Positions 55,901 to 63,480 of a DNA stretch of 64,000 bases are shown here, piece by piece. Source of the DNA: Sphingobacterium thalpophilum (GTDB taxonomy: Bacteria > Bacteroidota > Bacteroidia > Sphingobacteriales > Sphingobacteriaceae); the NCBI RefSeq assembly GCF_038396785.1, contig NZ_CP151087.1, forward strand, positions 3,038,001-3,102,000, written 5' to 3'. Every line of letters begins with the position of its first letter. Within the stretch, counting starts at the first letter, position 1. Position numbers and translations under genes: made by a program. The notes below the pieces were generated by a model. That model was not told where the DNA came from. It saw nothing but the letters and a program-made list of their open reading frames with translations, and did not search any database.

Positions 55901-56925
55901 TTCAATGAATTTAATGTCGCCTCATAACCATAGTTCCATTGCGCTTCCATCGCTTCCGCAAATTCTTGTTGATCAATCGGGAAAGACAGCGTAACTTCAA
56001 ATTTAGACCAATCAATTCCTTTTTTACAGTATTTCCCAGCTAATTGTTCCGCGGCATCCTGTGTATCAATCCAATGTGCATACGGAAACTGCTGTTCCAA
56101 ATCTGTTAATCGTTTATTTCCGCTAAAGCCTAATACTGCCCGAACCAACGCTTCTTCTTGCGGTTTATAAGGTTGTTTTCGCTCACATATGATGTTTTGA
56201 GCAAGCGACTTTGCTAGCTCCATTGGTACAAGATCAATTGCTCCACCCGTATAATAGGTTTTATTGGAGCATACAGGTTCAATATAAAACATATCGGACA
56301 TCGAAATACGGGCCGCCTGTAGCATAGAAAACTCAGCACTCAAATGAACCGCTTTAGCCACTGCACTATGCTCGTAATTACTAGCCGAAATTCCTATTGC
56401 CTCAACGGGCACGTTTGCCAATACATCCTGAGTTCCCATCAATATCTTTTGATAGAGTTTTCGGTCCCCACGCCGCTGCCCAACTTCAGACGGACTGAAC
56501 AGCACTTTAGCGCCGACCACAAGTGCTGGAATTGCTGTTGAAAATGGTCTATCCAATGTAGGCAATAGTAAGGAAAGATCCTGTTCCATATGGACGAGAT
56601 AGCGATTAAAAACGTCTTCAATAAAGGGTGCCCGTTTCTTATTAAACTGTTTTTTCAAAACATACACGCCCAGCCTCCCCAAACGACGCTGTTCTGTAAG
56701 CCGATGATGCAGGAAAAACTGATAAAACTCGTCTGATTGCAGATAGGACTTGCGAGCTTCATGTGTAGCAAAGGCCTGTATAACAGCCACTGCCATTGAA
56801 CCACCGCAGCTCGCGATAAGCAGATCTGGCTTTAAGCCCAGCTCATCCAGCGCAGCGTACATACCAAGATATAGACTGAACCGAGTTCCACCCCCCGAAA
56901 ATAAAACAGCACGTTGATAAGCCAT
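55897..56925 (-). CDS. Patatin-like phospholipase
   Basis: A 342-residue protein. The oxyanion loop is FSGGGTRFSLYLGMY and the nucleophile elbow LLIASCGGSMAVAV, with Ser in an ASCGG context instead of GxSxG. The second half has YYTGGAIDLVPM, where canonical patatins have DGG/DGA. Patatins hydrolyse acyl esters of lipids. The Asp of the dyad is not where expected, so activity needs proof. It overlaps the SDR by 4 bp (start of one in the stop of the other) and lies 50 bp after the CDP-diglyceride synthase gene. Start ATG at 56925 (MAYQRAVLFSGGG). Confidence 0.82.
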   Translation of the reverse strand: MAYQRAVLFSGGGTRFSLYLGMYAALDELGLKPDLLIASCGGSMAVAVIQAFATHEARKSYLQSDEFYQFFLHHRLTEQRRLGRLGVYVLKKQFNKKRAPFIEDVFNRYLVHMEQDLSLLLPTLDRPFSTAIPALVVGAKVLFSPSEVGQRRGDRKLYQKILMGTQDVLANVPVEAIGISASNYEHSAVAKAVHLSAEFSMLQAARISMSDMFYIEPVCSNKTYYTGGAIDLVPMELAKSLAQNIICERKQPYKPQEEALVRAVLGFSGNKRLTDLEQQFPYAHWIDTQDAAEQLAGKYCKKGIDWSKFEVTLSFPIDQQEFAEAMEAQWNYGYEATLNSLK

Positions 56926-56975
56926 CAGATTGAAATTTTAGTTAGCCTTCTCACTACCACATTCATCAAATCCTA

Positions 56976-57806
56976 TTAATTCCCCAACAACAGGATAATC
57001 AAAGCATAAAACAGGGGCGCATTGAAGATCAGACTATCGATACGATCCAATAATCCACCATGCCCAGGAATTAATGCCCCAGTATCTTTCACTCCTGTCT
57101 TTCTTTTCAGATAGGAAAAAAGGACATCTCCCCAGAATCCCAAAATACCGAAAAACAAACCGAACAACGAAAAGTATAGAAAATTCTGAAATGGCAGTAA
57201 GAAATAGCCCAATAAATTACTCAGTATAATTGTTAAGCTGATACCGCCCACACATCCCGCAATTGTCTTATTTGGACTAATACGCGGAACGATTTTACGT
57301 TTGCCAAAAAACTTACCCATCAGGTATTGAAAGACATCATTCAGTTCCGTTAGCACAACAATATATCCGATTAATTTTAGTCCTAGGAACGTGTTGCCAT
57401 CCATTTTAATGGATCGGATAAAAGCTAAATGACTAAATGCAAGCAAACAAGCTACCGTGCCCAAAAACAGCCCGAATACAGCTATCTTCTTAACCTTTAA
57501 ACCATACTTGAAAAACAAAGCAGTCCCCAAACACAAGAAGCTAGCCAACAATAGATATGCTCGATAGGAACAAAAGTATAGGAGCAACACTTGCAACAAT
57601 GCCATGCAAAGAAACACCAATGGATGCGTCTTACATTCAGGAATAAACATACGAGCAAACTCGCGCATCCCTTGAAAGGTTATCCAGGCCACAAACAAGG
57701 GTGATAGTGTCGCTGGAACGAAGGCAACCGCCAGTACCAAGACAATATACCCCCAGCTTCTAACTCGAACAGGAACATCTGCGAATTTGCCGTTGGCATC
57801 AGCCAT
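56976..57806 (-). CDS. CDP-diglyceride synthase / phosphatidate cytidylyltransferase (YnbB-like)
   Basis: Integral membrane enzyme of 276 residues that activates phosphatidic acid with CTP to form CDP-diacylglycerol. At least seven helices are visible. The signature is complete: SYLKRKTGVKDTGALIPGHG followed by GLLDRIDSLIF, matching SxxKRxxxxKDxGxxxPGHGGxxDRxDS. It overlaps ynbA-like by 8 bp. A housekeeping cdsA should exist elsewhere, so this is a second, dedicated copy. Confidence 0.92.
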   Translation of the reverse strand: MADANGKFADVPVRVRSWGYIVLVLAVAFVPATLSPLFVAWITFQGMREFARMFIPECKTHPLVFLCMALLQVLLLYFCSYRAYLLLASFLCLGTALFFKYGLKVKKIAVFGLFLGTVACLLAFSHLAFIRSIKMDGNTFLGLKLIGYIVVLTELNDVFQYLMGKFFGKRKIVPRISPNKTIAGCVGGISLTIILSNLLGYFLLPFQNFLYFSLFGLFFGILGFWGDVLFSYLKRKTGVKDTGALIPGHGGLLDRIDSLIFNAPLFYALIILLLGN

Positions 57807-58401
57807 GTGCCAAAGCCTTTCTCAATCGAGTTACCGAACTCAAAAGTAAGAGTAAGCATAAAACACCAAAAATATAACCTGAAACAGTAACCATTGAAAT
57901 ATGCAATAATGCTAAAATTCCATATACCCCCAACAGCAAAGCACGATCACTTTTACCCATCGGCCCATCGTAACGACGATCATTGGCAATCACCTTCCCG
58001 ATCAATCCACAAAATTCATTCACAACACTTAATACGATAAAAGCGACGATCAGATATATGCTTTCCGGATGAAACTTCAGCAAAGGAAAAAATAGCACGA
58101 CATCCGAAACAATATCTCCCACTTCGTTCAAGACTTCGCCCGTCTTGCTAGTCTGATTAAAAAGTCGTGCCATCATGCCATCCAAGGCATTCAAAGCCAT
58201 TCGTAATAACAATCCGATTGGCAGGGCCAAAAAGAAAATCGGGAAACGATCAGCATACCAAAACAGTAAAGCAATGATCAAAGACAATACAATAGATCCG
58301 ATCGTGATCTGGTTTGCCGTTACCTTTTTTCGATGTAAAAAGTTCAAGATCGGCATCAGCAACTGCTGAAATTTTGGTTTTAATTTATAAACAGAAATCA
58401 T
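57799..58401 (-). CDS. CDP-alcohol phosphatidyltransferase-family enzyme (YnbA-like)
   Basis: A 200-residue membrane protein with about five helices. It would join a CDP-lipid with an alcohol. The family motif D-xx-DG-xx-AR-x8-G-xxx-D-xxx-D appears here as N-ALDG-MMAR-LFNQTSKT-G-EVLN-EVGD. The DG, AR, G and last Asp are kept, but the first and third Asp are Asn. This may be normal for the subfamily. First gene of the lipid cluster, starting 51 bp downstream (in its direction) of the putative sRNA promoter region. The transferred alcohol is unknown. Confidence 0.85.
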   Translation of the reverse strand: MISVYKLKPKFQQLLMPILNFLHRKKVTANQITIGSIVLSLIIALLFWYADRFPIFFLALPIGLLLRMALNALDGMMARLFNQTSKTGEVLNEVGDIVSDVVLFFPLLKFHPESIYLIVAFIVLSVVNEFCGLIGKVIANDRRYDGPMGKSDRALLLGVYGILALLHISMVTVSGYIFGVLCLLLLLSSVTRLRKALAHG

Positions 58402-58446
58402 CTCGCGCTAGCTGTAATTTATTTTTTCATTTTTTTTTTTTAAAAA

Positions 58447-58477
58447 TTTGCATAGTGTAATATATACACTATATTTG
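58447..58477 (+). promoter_or_regulatory. Consensus Bacteroidetes promoter with internal operator palindrome
   Basis: TTTG (58447-58450), 19-bp spacer, TATATTTG (58470-58477): an exact consensus match. Inside the spacer is ATAGTGTA-atata-TACACTAT (58452-58472), a 21-bp palindrome with 8-bp arms. It also lies upstream of the ynbA-like gene on the other strand, so one factor could control both directions. Confidence 0.65.
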
Positions 58478-58483
58478 TGTCAT

Positions 58484-58549
58484 CATAATTTAGGTTTATA
58501 ATTGGTTATTTAAGGTTTTCATTCTCCCCGTTTGGAAACCTTTTTTTTT
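58484..58549 (+). ncRNA. Candidate small RNA of about 66 nt
   Basis: Runs from the predicted start near 58484 to a terminator: AAGGTTTTC (58512-58520) pairs with GGAAACCTT (58534-58542, one G-T wobble) and is followed by nine T (58541-58549). There is no ORF of use in it. It matches no RNA family I know and is encoded opposite nothing. Confidence 0.45.
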
Positions 58550-58564
58550 GCCCTAAATTACCGA

Positions 58565-60049
58565 TTACCATCTTCCACCGGCACCACCCCCACCAGAAGA
58601 TCCGCCACCAAAGCTTCCTCCGCCACCACTACTACTAGATCCTCCGCCAGAGCTACTCGATGTTGAGCGCACTTTAACTGGAATCGAGTGTTCACCATGA
58701 GATACCCGATGTCCACAATTCTTACATAAGTCAAAGCGTTCCTCCAATCCCTGCGAACTATAAGTTGCTGCACGTATCGTCTTGGTACGCCCTTTCTCAA
58801 AAGTTCTATAATGACATGCAGGACATTCACTGAACCCAACATTCTCATCCCAGGGAACCAGCTTTGTTTCATTGTTCGCCTGATCTATCCAGATTTCGTA
58901 CGAACGGCTACCGATTTTTTCCTCCAAAAGCTGCCCCTTATCCAGGTACGCACTTTCACGGGTAGATACATCATCCTTATTCATGCGCAACCAGCGACCA
59001 GATTGATCTGGCGGCATCAATCGAAGTTGATTCTTCCGAATGCGCTTGTTTAATCCAATGAGATCAAATAGTGCCAATGGACTCAGTAATAGCGGAACCA
59101 AACCCCAGACGCGAAATTTACGTAGGGCCTTTTGAATATTTTCCTCATCCTGATAGGAATTAACAATTTGCGTGCGGCTTGCATTGTATTTCATCGCCAG
59201 GGTAATACTACCAAAAACAACTATAAAATAAGGTAGATTTTTCCACTGATAGACCTTCTCAAAATTATTGAGGGCAAATGCACAGATAAACACCGAGATA
59301 AACATTAATATCCCCATACAGCCACATCCACTGACTAAAGGCGGAAAATATTTACTTTTTTTGGTCAACTTTCCTTTGATCGCTCGCGTCACCTCGCCCA
59401 ACCAGATATAACAGATCGCAAATAAACCTAAAACCAACAGTGAATTTCGCAGAATAGGACTTTTAAAGCTCCAGACCGGCGTTGCCTCTGGCATCAAGCG
59501 TTCCAGCTCGGCCTTACTATCCGGTGAGGTAAGTATTGTCTTAATAAATTCTGCGGCCTCCTTAACACCGCGGTCGTAATCTTCATTCCTAAAATTGGGT
59601 ACGAGATATTTTTCGCCAATACGTTTTAAATAGGCATCGGGCAAAATACTTTCCATACCATACCCTGTAATAAAACGGTATTCATGTCGGTCTTTAGCAA
59701 TAAACAACAAAAGCCCATTGTTACTTTCCTTCTTACCGATACCCCAGGTATTGAATAATTTTAAGGCAAATTCGAAATCACTGTCGCCAACATAATCATT
59801 CACAACAACGATTGCAAATTCACCTTTTGTAGCAGCCTCAATCTGCGTCGATAAGCCATCTAATTCGGCCACTGTACCCGAGGATAGAATCCAATCAGGA
59901 TTGGAGACAAAATAATCCTGTCCCTGTAATTTGGGGCTTGGCAAATTGTCGACGGTATAGGCGATAATTTGCCCGAAAGCTGACAGCCCGGGGAGGCAGC
60001 TTCCTACCCAAATCAATAAAAAAATATAAAAACGATGTAATCTCTGCAT
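58565..60049 (-). CDS. TPM-domain (YgcG-like) membrane protein with zinc ribbon and Gly-rich tail
   Basis: A 494-residue protein. It has a signal peptide (1-26, LPGLSAFGQ) and a TPM domain at about 40-165 (LDGLSTQIEAATKGEFAIVVV; GLLLFIAKDRHEYRFITGYG). Three membrane helices follow (about 190-290; LLVLGLFAICYIWLGEV; MGILMFISVFICAFAL), then a cytoplasmic region with a CPACHYRTF ... CKNCGHR zinc ribbon and a tail of Ser/Gly repeats ending GGAGGRW. TPM proteins are implicated in photosystem repair and, in bacteria, envelope processes. They occur in PspA gene networks (established knowledge), so a functional link with the PspA operon is possible. Confidence 0.85.
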   Translation of the reverse strand: MQRLHRFYIFLLIWVGSCLPGLSAFGQIIAYTVDNLPSPKLQGQDYFVSNPDWILSSGTVAELDGLSTQIEAATKGEFAIVVVNDYVGDSDFEFALKLFNTWGIGKKESNNGLLLFIAKDRHEYRFITGYGMESILPDAYLKRIGEKYLVPNFRNEDYDRGVKEAAEFIKTILTSPDSKAELERLMPEATPVWSFKSPILRNSLLVLGLFAICYIWLGEVTRAIKGKLTKKSKYFPPLVSGCGCMGILMFISVFICAFALNNFEKVYQWKNLPYFIVVFGSITLAMKYNASRTQIVNSYQDEENIQKALRKFRVWGLVPLLLSPLALFDLIGLNKRIRKNQLRLMPPDQSGRWLRMNKDDVSTRESAYLDKGQLLEEKIGSRSYEIWIDQANNETKLVPWDENVGFSECPACHYRTFEKGRTKTIRAATYSSQGLEERFDLCKNCGHRVSHGEHSIPVKVRSTSSSSGGGSSSSGGGGSFGGGSSGGGGAGGRW

Positions 60050-60128
60050 AGTTTTAGAACAACAAAATTTGGCTCATTGTCACGATATTAAGAAAAAAAA
60101 ACCAAACAAAGGTTTTCATCAAAAAAAA

Positions 60129-60152
60129 GCCCATAATCAACCGATTATGGGC
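60129..60152 (-). terminator. Terminator of the gluconate operon
   Basis: GCCCATAATC-aacc-GATTATGGGC, a 10-bp perfect stem. On the minus strand it is followed by eight T (60121-60128). It lies about 80 bp after the permease stop. Confidence 0.9.
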
Positions 60153-60229
60153 CTATATAATTCAATATTCGTTTAAGACGCTCTGTCCTATTAATGTATC
60201 CTAGCAATATGAAACTTTCCCATTCGCTG

Positions 60230-61552
60230 TCAATGACCAAGCCAGTGTAAAATCAAGACACCGATCAACCCAATAACAGAAACGAGCGTTTCCATCACCG
60301 TCCATGAGCGAAACGTATCCTTCATGCTCACTCCAAAATAAGATTTAAACATCCAAAACCCCGGATCGTTGACGTGTGAGAACATGAGACTACCCGCTCC
60401 CGTCGCTAGCACCATTAATTCAGGAGTAACCTCTCCTCCCTGCACAATGGGAAGCATAATGCCCGCTGCCGTGAGCCCAGCAACACTAGCCGAACCGATA
60501 ACTAGGCGAATGATACCGGCTATTAACCATGCAAGCACAAGAGGCGACAAGCTCAGGTCTGCGGTTAGGTCAGCGATGTAATTCGCTACACCACTATCTA
60601 CCAAAATTTGCTTGAAAGCGCCTGATGCTGCAATGATAAAAAGGATCATCATTATCCCGCGGATTGCTTCTTCCACACTTGCTGACTGCTCCCGCAAACT
60701 TTTGCCTTGGCGGATACCCATTGTGTACATCGCCATTAGCGATGCAATCATTAAAGCCACCACCGGGTCACCCAAGAAACGTAGTGCCTTCAGCCAAGAG
60801 GAGCCTTCTGGAAATATTAGATGGGAAAATGAACCAAAAGCAATTAAAATTATTGGAAAAAGCCCCGTAAATATACTAATTGCAAATCCGGGAAGCTCTT
60901 TTCGATCTGCTTGATTGTGTTCAGGAAAAAACTCCGTGGGTGGGTTGGTCGGAATGCGCTTAAGCATCCTGCCAAAGAGCGGTCCACCGATAATTATGGC
61001 AGGAATTGCCACAACAATGCCGTACGCCATTGTTAAACCTATATCCGCTTTGTAGGTAAGCGCTATGGCCGTAGCTCCCGGATGTGGAGGCAAATAACCG
61101 TGTGTCACGGACAGCGCTGCCAGCAACGGAATAGCGACGTAAAGCAAGGGCATTTTATTGGAAGCACATACCATGAAAACGAATGGTACTAAGACGATAA
61201 AACCGACATTGTAGAATAAGGGAATTCCTACTAAAAAGCCCGTGAGAACCATTGCCCAAGGTAAGTTCTTTTTGCCAAATACAGCAGTTAGCACCGTTGT
61301 AATCTTTTCTGCAGCACCACCCTCCGCCATCAATTTCCCCAGTAGAGACCCGAAAGCCAACAATAGTGCCAACTGGCCCATAGTTGTACTCACTCCAGTT
61401 TCAACAGATTTAAGGATATCGACGGCACTCATATTCATCGCAAAACCGACCGCAACAGAGGTTATCAGTAATGAAAAGATCGTGTTTAACCTAACGACAG
61501 TGACTAAAAGAAGTAGTAAAGCTACTCCCAAAATAACGATGATTAGAGGCAT
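60230..61552 (-). CDS. gntP: GntP-family gluconate:H+ symporter
   Basis: Inner-membrane permease of 440 residues with about 12-14 hydrophobic helices. It has the GntP hallmarks LLAFGSLLGKLMAEGGAAEK and GFLVGIPLFYNVGFIVLVPF near the middle, then LPPHPGATAIALTYKADIGL, a region conserved in gluconate transporters, and SVAGLTAAGIMLPI with SHVNDPGFWMFKSYFG near the end. The kinase gene lies 16 bp upstream in the same operon. The pair imports and phosphorylates gluconate (or a related sugar acid) into the pentose phosphate pathway. Confidence 0.93.
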   Translation of the reverse strand: MPLIIVILGVALLLLLVTVVRLNTIFSLLITSVAVGFAMNMSAVDILKSVETGVSTTMGQLALLLAFGSLLGKLMAEGGAAEKITTVLTAVFGKKNLPWAMVLTGFLVGIPLFYNVGFIVLVPFVFMVCASNKMPLLYVAIPLLAALSVTHGYLPPHPGATAIALTYKADIGLTMAYGIVVAIPAIIIGGPLFGRMLKRIPTNPPTEFFPEHNQADRKELPGFAISIFTGLFPIILIAFGSFSHLIFPEGSSWLKALRFLGDPVVALMIASLMAMYTMGIRQGKSLREQSASVEEAIRGIMMILFIIAASGAFKQILVDSGVANYIADLTADLSLSPLVLAWLIAGIIRLVIGSASVAGLTAAGIMLPIVQGGEVTPELMVLATGAGSLMFSHVNDPGFWMFKSYFGVSMKDTFRSWTVMETLVSVIGLIGVLILHWLGH

Positions 61553-61568
61553 AATAATTTATATCTAG

Positions 61569-63080
61569 TTAAAACTCATCTTCCAATAAATGGTACAGGC
61601 GTTCAAATTTTTGGAAGTTTCTAATATATACAGCGTGATTCTCCACACTCGGTTTATAACAGTTCTCGGTATCTTGCTTTCCTTCCGTTTGTTTGTTTTT
61701 TATAGTAGGACCACCTCCATGTATGCCCAAGGCTTCCAAGCCTATCAATGCTGCTCCCCATGCAGAACTTTCTACTGTATTTTTGGTAAATACAGGTTTA
61801 TTGAAGATGTCTGCAAGCATCTGCACCAACAACGATGAACGCGCTAAGCCGCCGCTTGCAAAGATCGTATGAATGGGACCGGTGTTCTCCTCTAATGCGA
61901 GTCCTACACTGTAAATTGCAAACAACATCCCTTCCATCATGGCACGTGCAAAGTGCGCCCTGCCGTGATGCAACTGTATTCCAAAATAAACGCCTTTTGC
62001 ATTGGAATTCCAATGTGGTGCCCGTTCACCAGTTAGATAGGGCAAGAATATCAAGCCTTCCGCCCCGGGAACGACGGAGTCGACCAAAGCATTTAACGAC
62101 GCAGAAGGATCTCCATCTGCTTCCATTTGGGTAATTTCGCACAAAAAGTTGTCTCGAAACCAGTTGCGTAATACACCGCCATTGTTAACCGCACCACCAA
62201 TTATATATTCATTTGGTCTCAGTAGATATGTAAATAGTCTTTGTTTTTTCTCTTGATTTGCCTGCGAACTTGCTACGCGAATAGCCCCACTGGTACCGAT
62301 TGTTACCGAAGCCACTCCGGGACTTACAGCCCCTACCCCGAGATTAGCCAAACAACCATCGCTACCACCTATAACAAAAGGGGTATCTTCAGCGATCTGC
62401 ATCAAGGCCGCAATTTTTGGGCTAGGCATATTTAAAATATAATCGACCGGAACTGGAGATGCTAGCTGTTCTTCCGATATGCCCGCCAAGCTTAACGCCT
62501 GATCAGACCATCTTAGGTGATGTATGTCGAAAAGCCCTGTTGCAGATGCAATGGAATGATCGACCACGTAAACTCCAAAGAGCCGGTAAAAAAGAAATTC
62601 TTTGATACCGATAAACTTGTGCGACTGCGCAAATAATTTTTGATCTTTGGACTTTATCCACATTAATTTGCAAAGCAAAGACATGGGATGTATTGGTGTA
62701 CCCGTCTGCTGATAAAGCAGCCTGCCTACCTCACTTGCCTCCAAGGCAACCGCAATATGCTCACTTCTTCGATCTGCCCATATAATGCAGTTGCTAAGTG
62801 GCTGTCCCGCCGAGTCAACAGCGATCAGTCCGTGCATAGCACTGCTCACCGAAATACATACGGGTTTCGGTATCTCAGTACGAGATTGCCTTAAGCTAAT
62901 CATTACATACCGAATAGACTCAATACATGCTGCATAAACAATCTCCGGATCTTGCTCGTACCAGCCTTCCGACGGGTTTAATATAGGATAAGATATACTA
63001 TGCTGGGACAAGATGTTACCTTCGTAGTCAAATGCAACAGCTTTCGCAGATGATGTCCCAATGTCTAATCCAATGATCAT
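61569..63080 (-). CDS. gntK: Gluconokinase (FGGY family)
   Basis: A 503-residue sugar kinase. The ATPase start is MIIGLDIGTSSAKAVAFDYEG. The FGGY signature region is in MHGLIAVDSAGQPLSNCIIW and the phosphate loop in SVTIGTSGAIRVAS; GEARAPHWN-type (GERAPHWNSNAKGVYFG) and ASGGLARSSLLVQMLADIF follow. The FGGY type (not the small P-loop GntK) is usual in Gram-positives and Bacteroidota. The specificity is inferred from the adjacent gluconate permease; xylulose or related kinases look similar. First gene of the operon. Confidence 0.88.
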   Translation of the reverse strand: MIIGLDIGTSSAKAVAFDYEGNILSQHSISYPILNPSEGWYEQDPEIVYAACIESIRYVMISLRQSRTEIPKPVCISVSSAMHGLIAVDSAGQPLSNCIIWADRRSEHIAVALEASEVGRLLYQQTGTPIHPMSLLCKLMWIKSKDQKLFAQSHKFIGIKEFLFYRLFGVYVVDHSIASATGLFDIHHLRWSDQALSLAGISEEQLASPVPVDYILNMPSPKIAALMQIAEDTPFVIGGSDGCLANLGVGAVSPGVASVTIGTSGAIRVASSQANQEKKQRLFTYLLRPNEYIIGGAVNNGGVLRNWFRDNFLCEITQMEADGDPSASLNALVDSVVPGAEGLIFLPYLTGERAPHWNSNAKGVYFGIQLHHGRAHFARAMMEGMLFAIYSVGLALEENTGPIHTIFASGGLARSSLLVQMLADIFNKPVFTKNTVESSAWGAALIGLEALGIHGGGPTIKNKQTEGKQDTENCYKPSVENHAVYIRNFQKFERLYHLLEDEF

Positions 63081-63222
63081 AAATAAAATTGATGTTTAGG
63101 AGAACTCAATATACGGATTATCTGTTAGTTTACAACTAAAGGCTCAATACCAGCGAAGTAATTCGAGCGAGAGAAGCGCCACATACCGATCTGCTGATAA
63201 TTGTCTTTCATAGTATCAACAT

Positions 63223-63253
63223 AAACGGTAAATATCAACTTAGAAAAACGGTA
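63223..63253 (-). promoter_or_regulatory. Direct repeats upstream of gluconokinase
   Basis: AAACGGTA occurs at 63223-63230 and 63246-63253, with a 23-bp period. On the minus strand both read TACCGTTT followed by a GTTGATA-like stretch. They lie about 145-170 bp upstream of the gntK start and may bind a GntR/LacI-type regulator. The gap 63081-63402 holds no gene that I can support. Confidence 0.4.
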
Positions 63254-63402
63254 TTAAACGATAAGCATAGATAAAAAGAATAACTAAGATTTTGGAATAG
63301 TTGGACTCGGCGTAGTGGTATTGATCGGGAAAGTATCTGTCACACGCTTTGGGATTAAGGGAAAAAAGCTTGAAGATTCAATTCATCTTAATTTAAAACG
63401 CG

Positions 63403-63436
63403 AAAAAGCGGCTTTTATATCAAAAAGCCGCTTTTT
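63403..63436. terminator. Terminator of the ABC-F gene (bidirectional)
   Basis: AAAAAGCGGCTTTT (63403-63416) pairs with AAAAGCCGCTTTTT (63423-63436) over 14 bp, with T runs on both strands. It lies about 45 bp after the ABC-F stop. Confidence 0.9.
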
Positions 63437-63480
63437 ATAACTGAGCCCCTATCGGGTTTTATACTACGTTTATTTAGATG

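Noticed and set aside
58431..58441. Run of eleven T that looks like part of a terminator
   Set aside because: No hairpin precedes it on the plus strand in the right place; it is an AT-rich spacer upstream of the ynbA-like gene.
63303..63444. Open frame (GIVGLGVVVLIGKVSVTRFG...) in the gap before the ABC-F gene
   Set aside because: It has no start codon and runs through the terminator hairpin; most likely chance.
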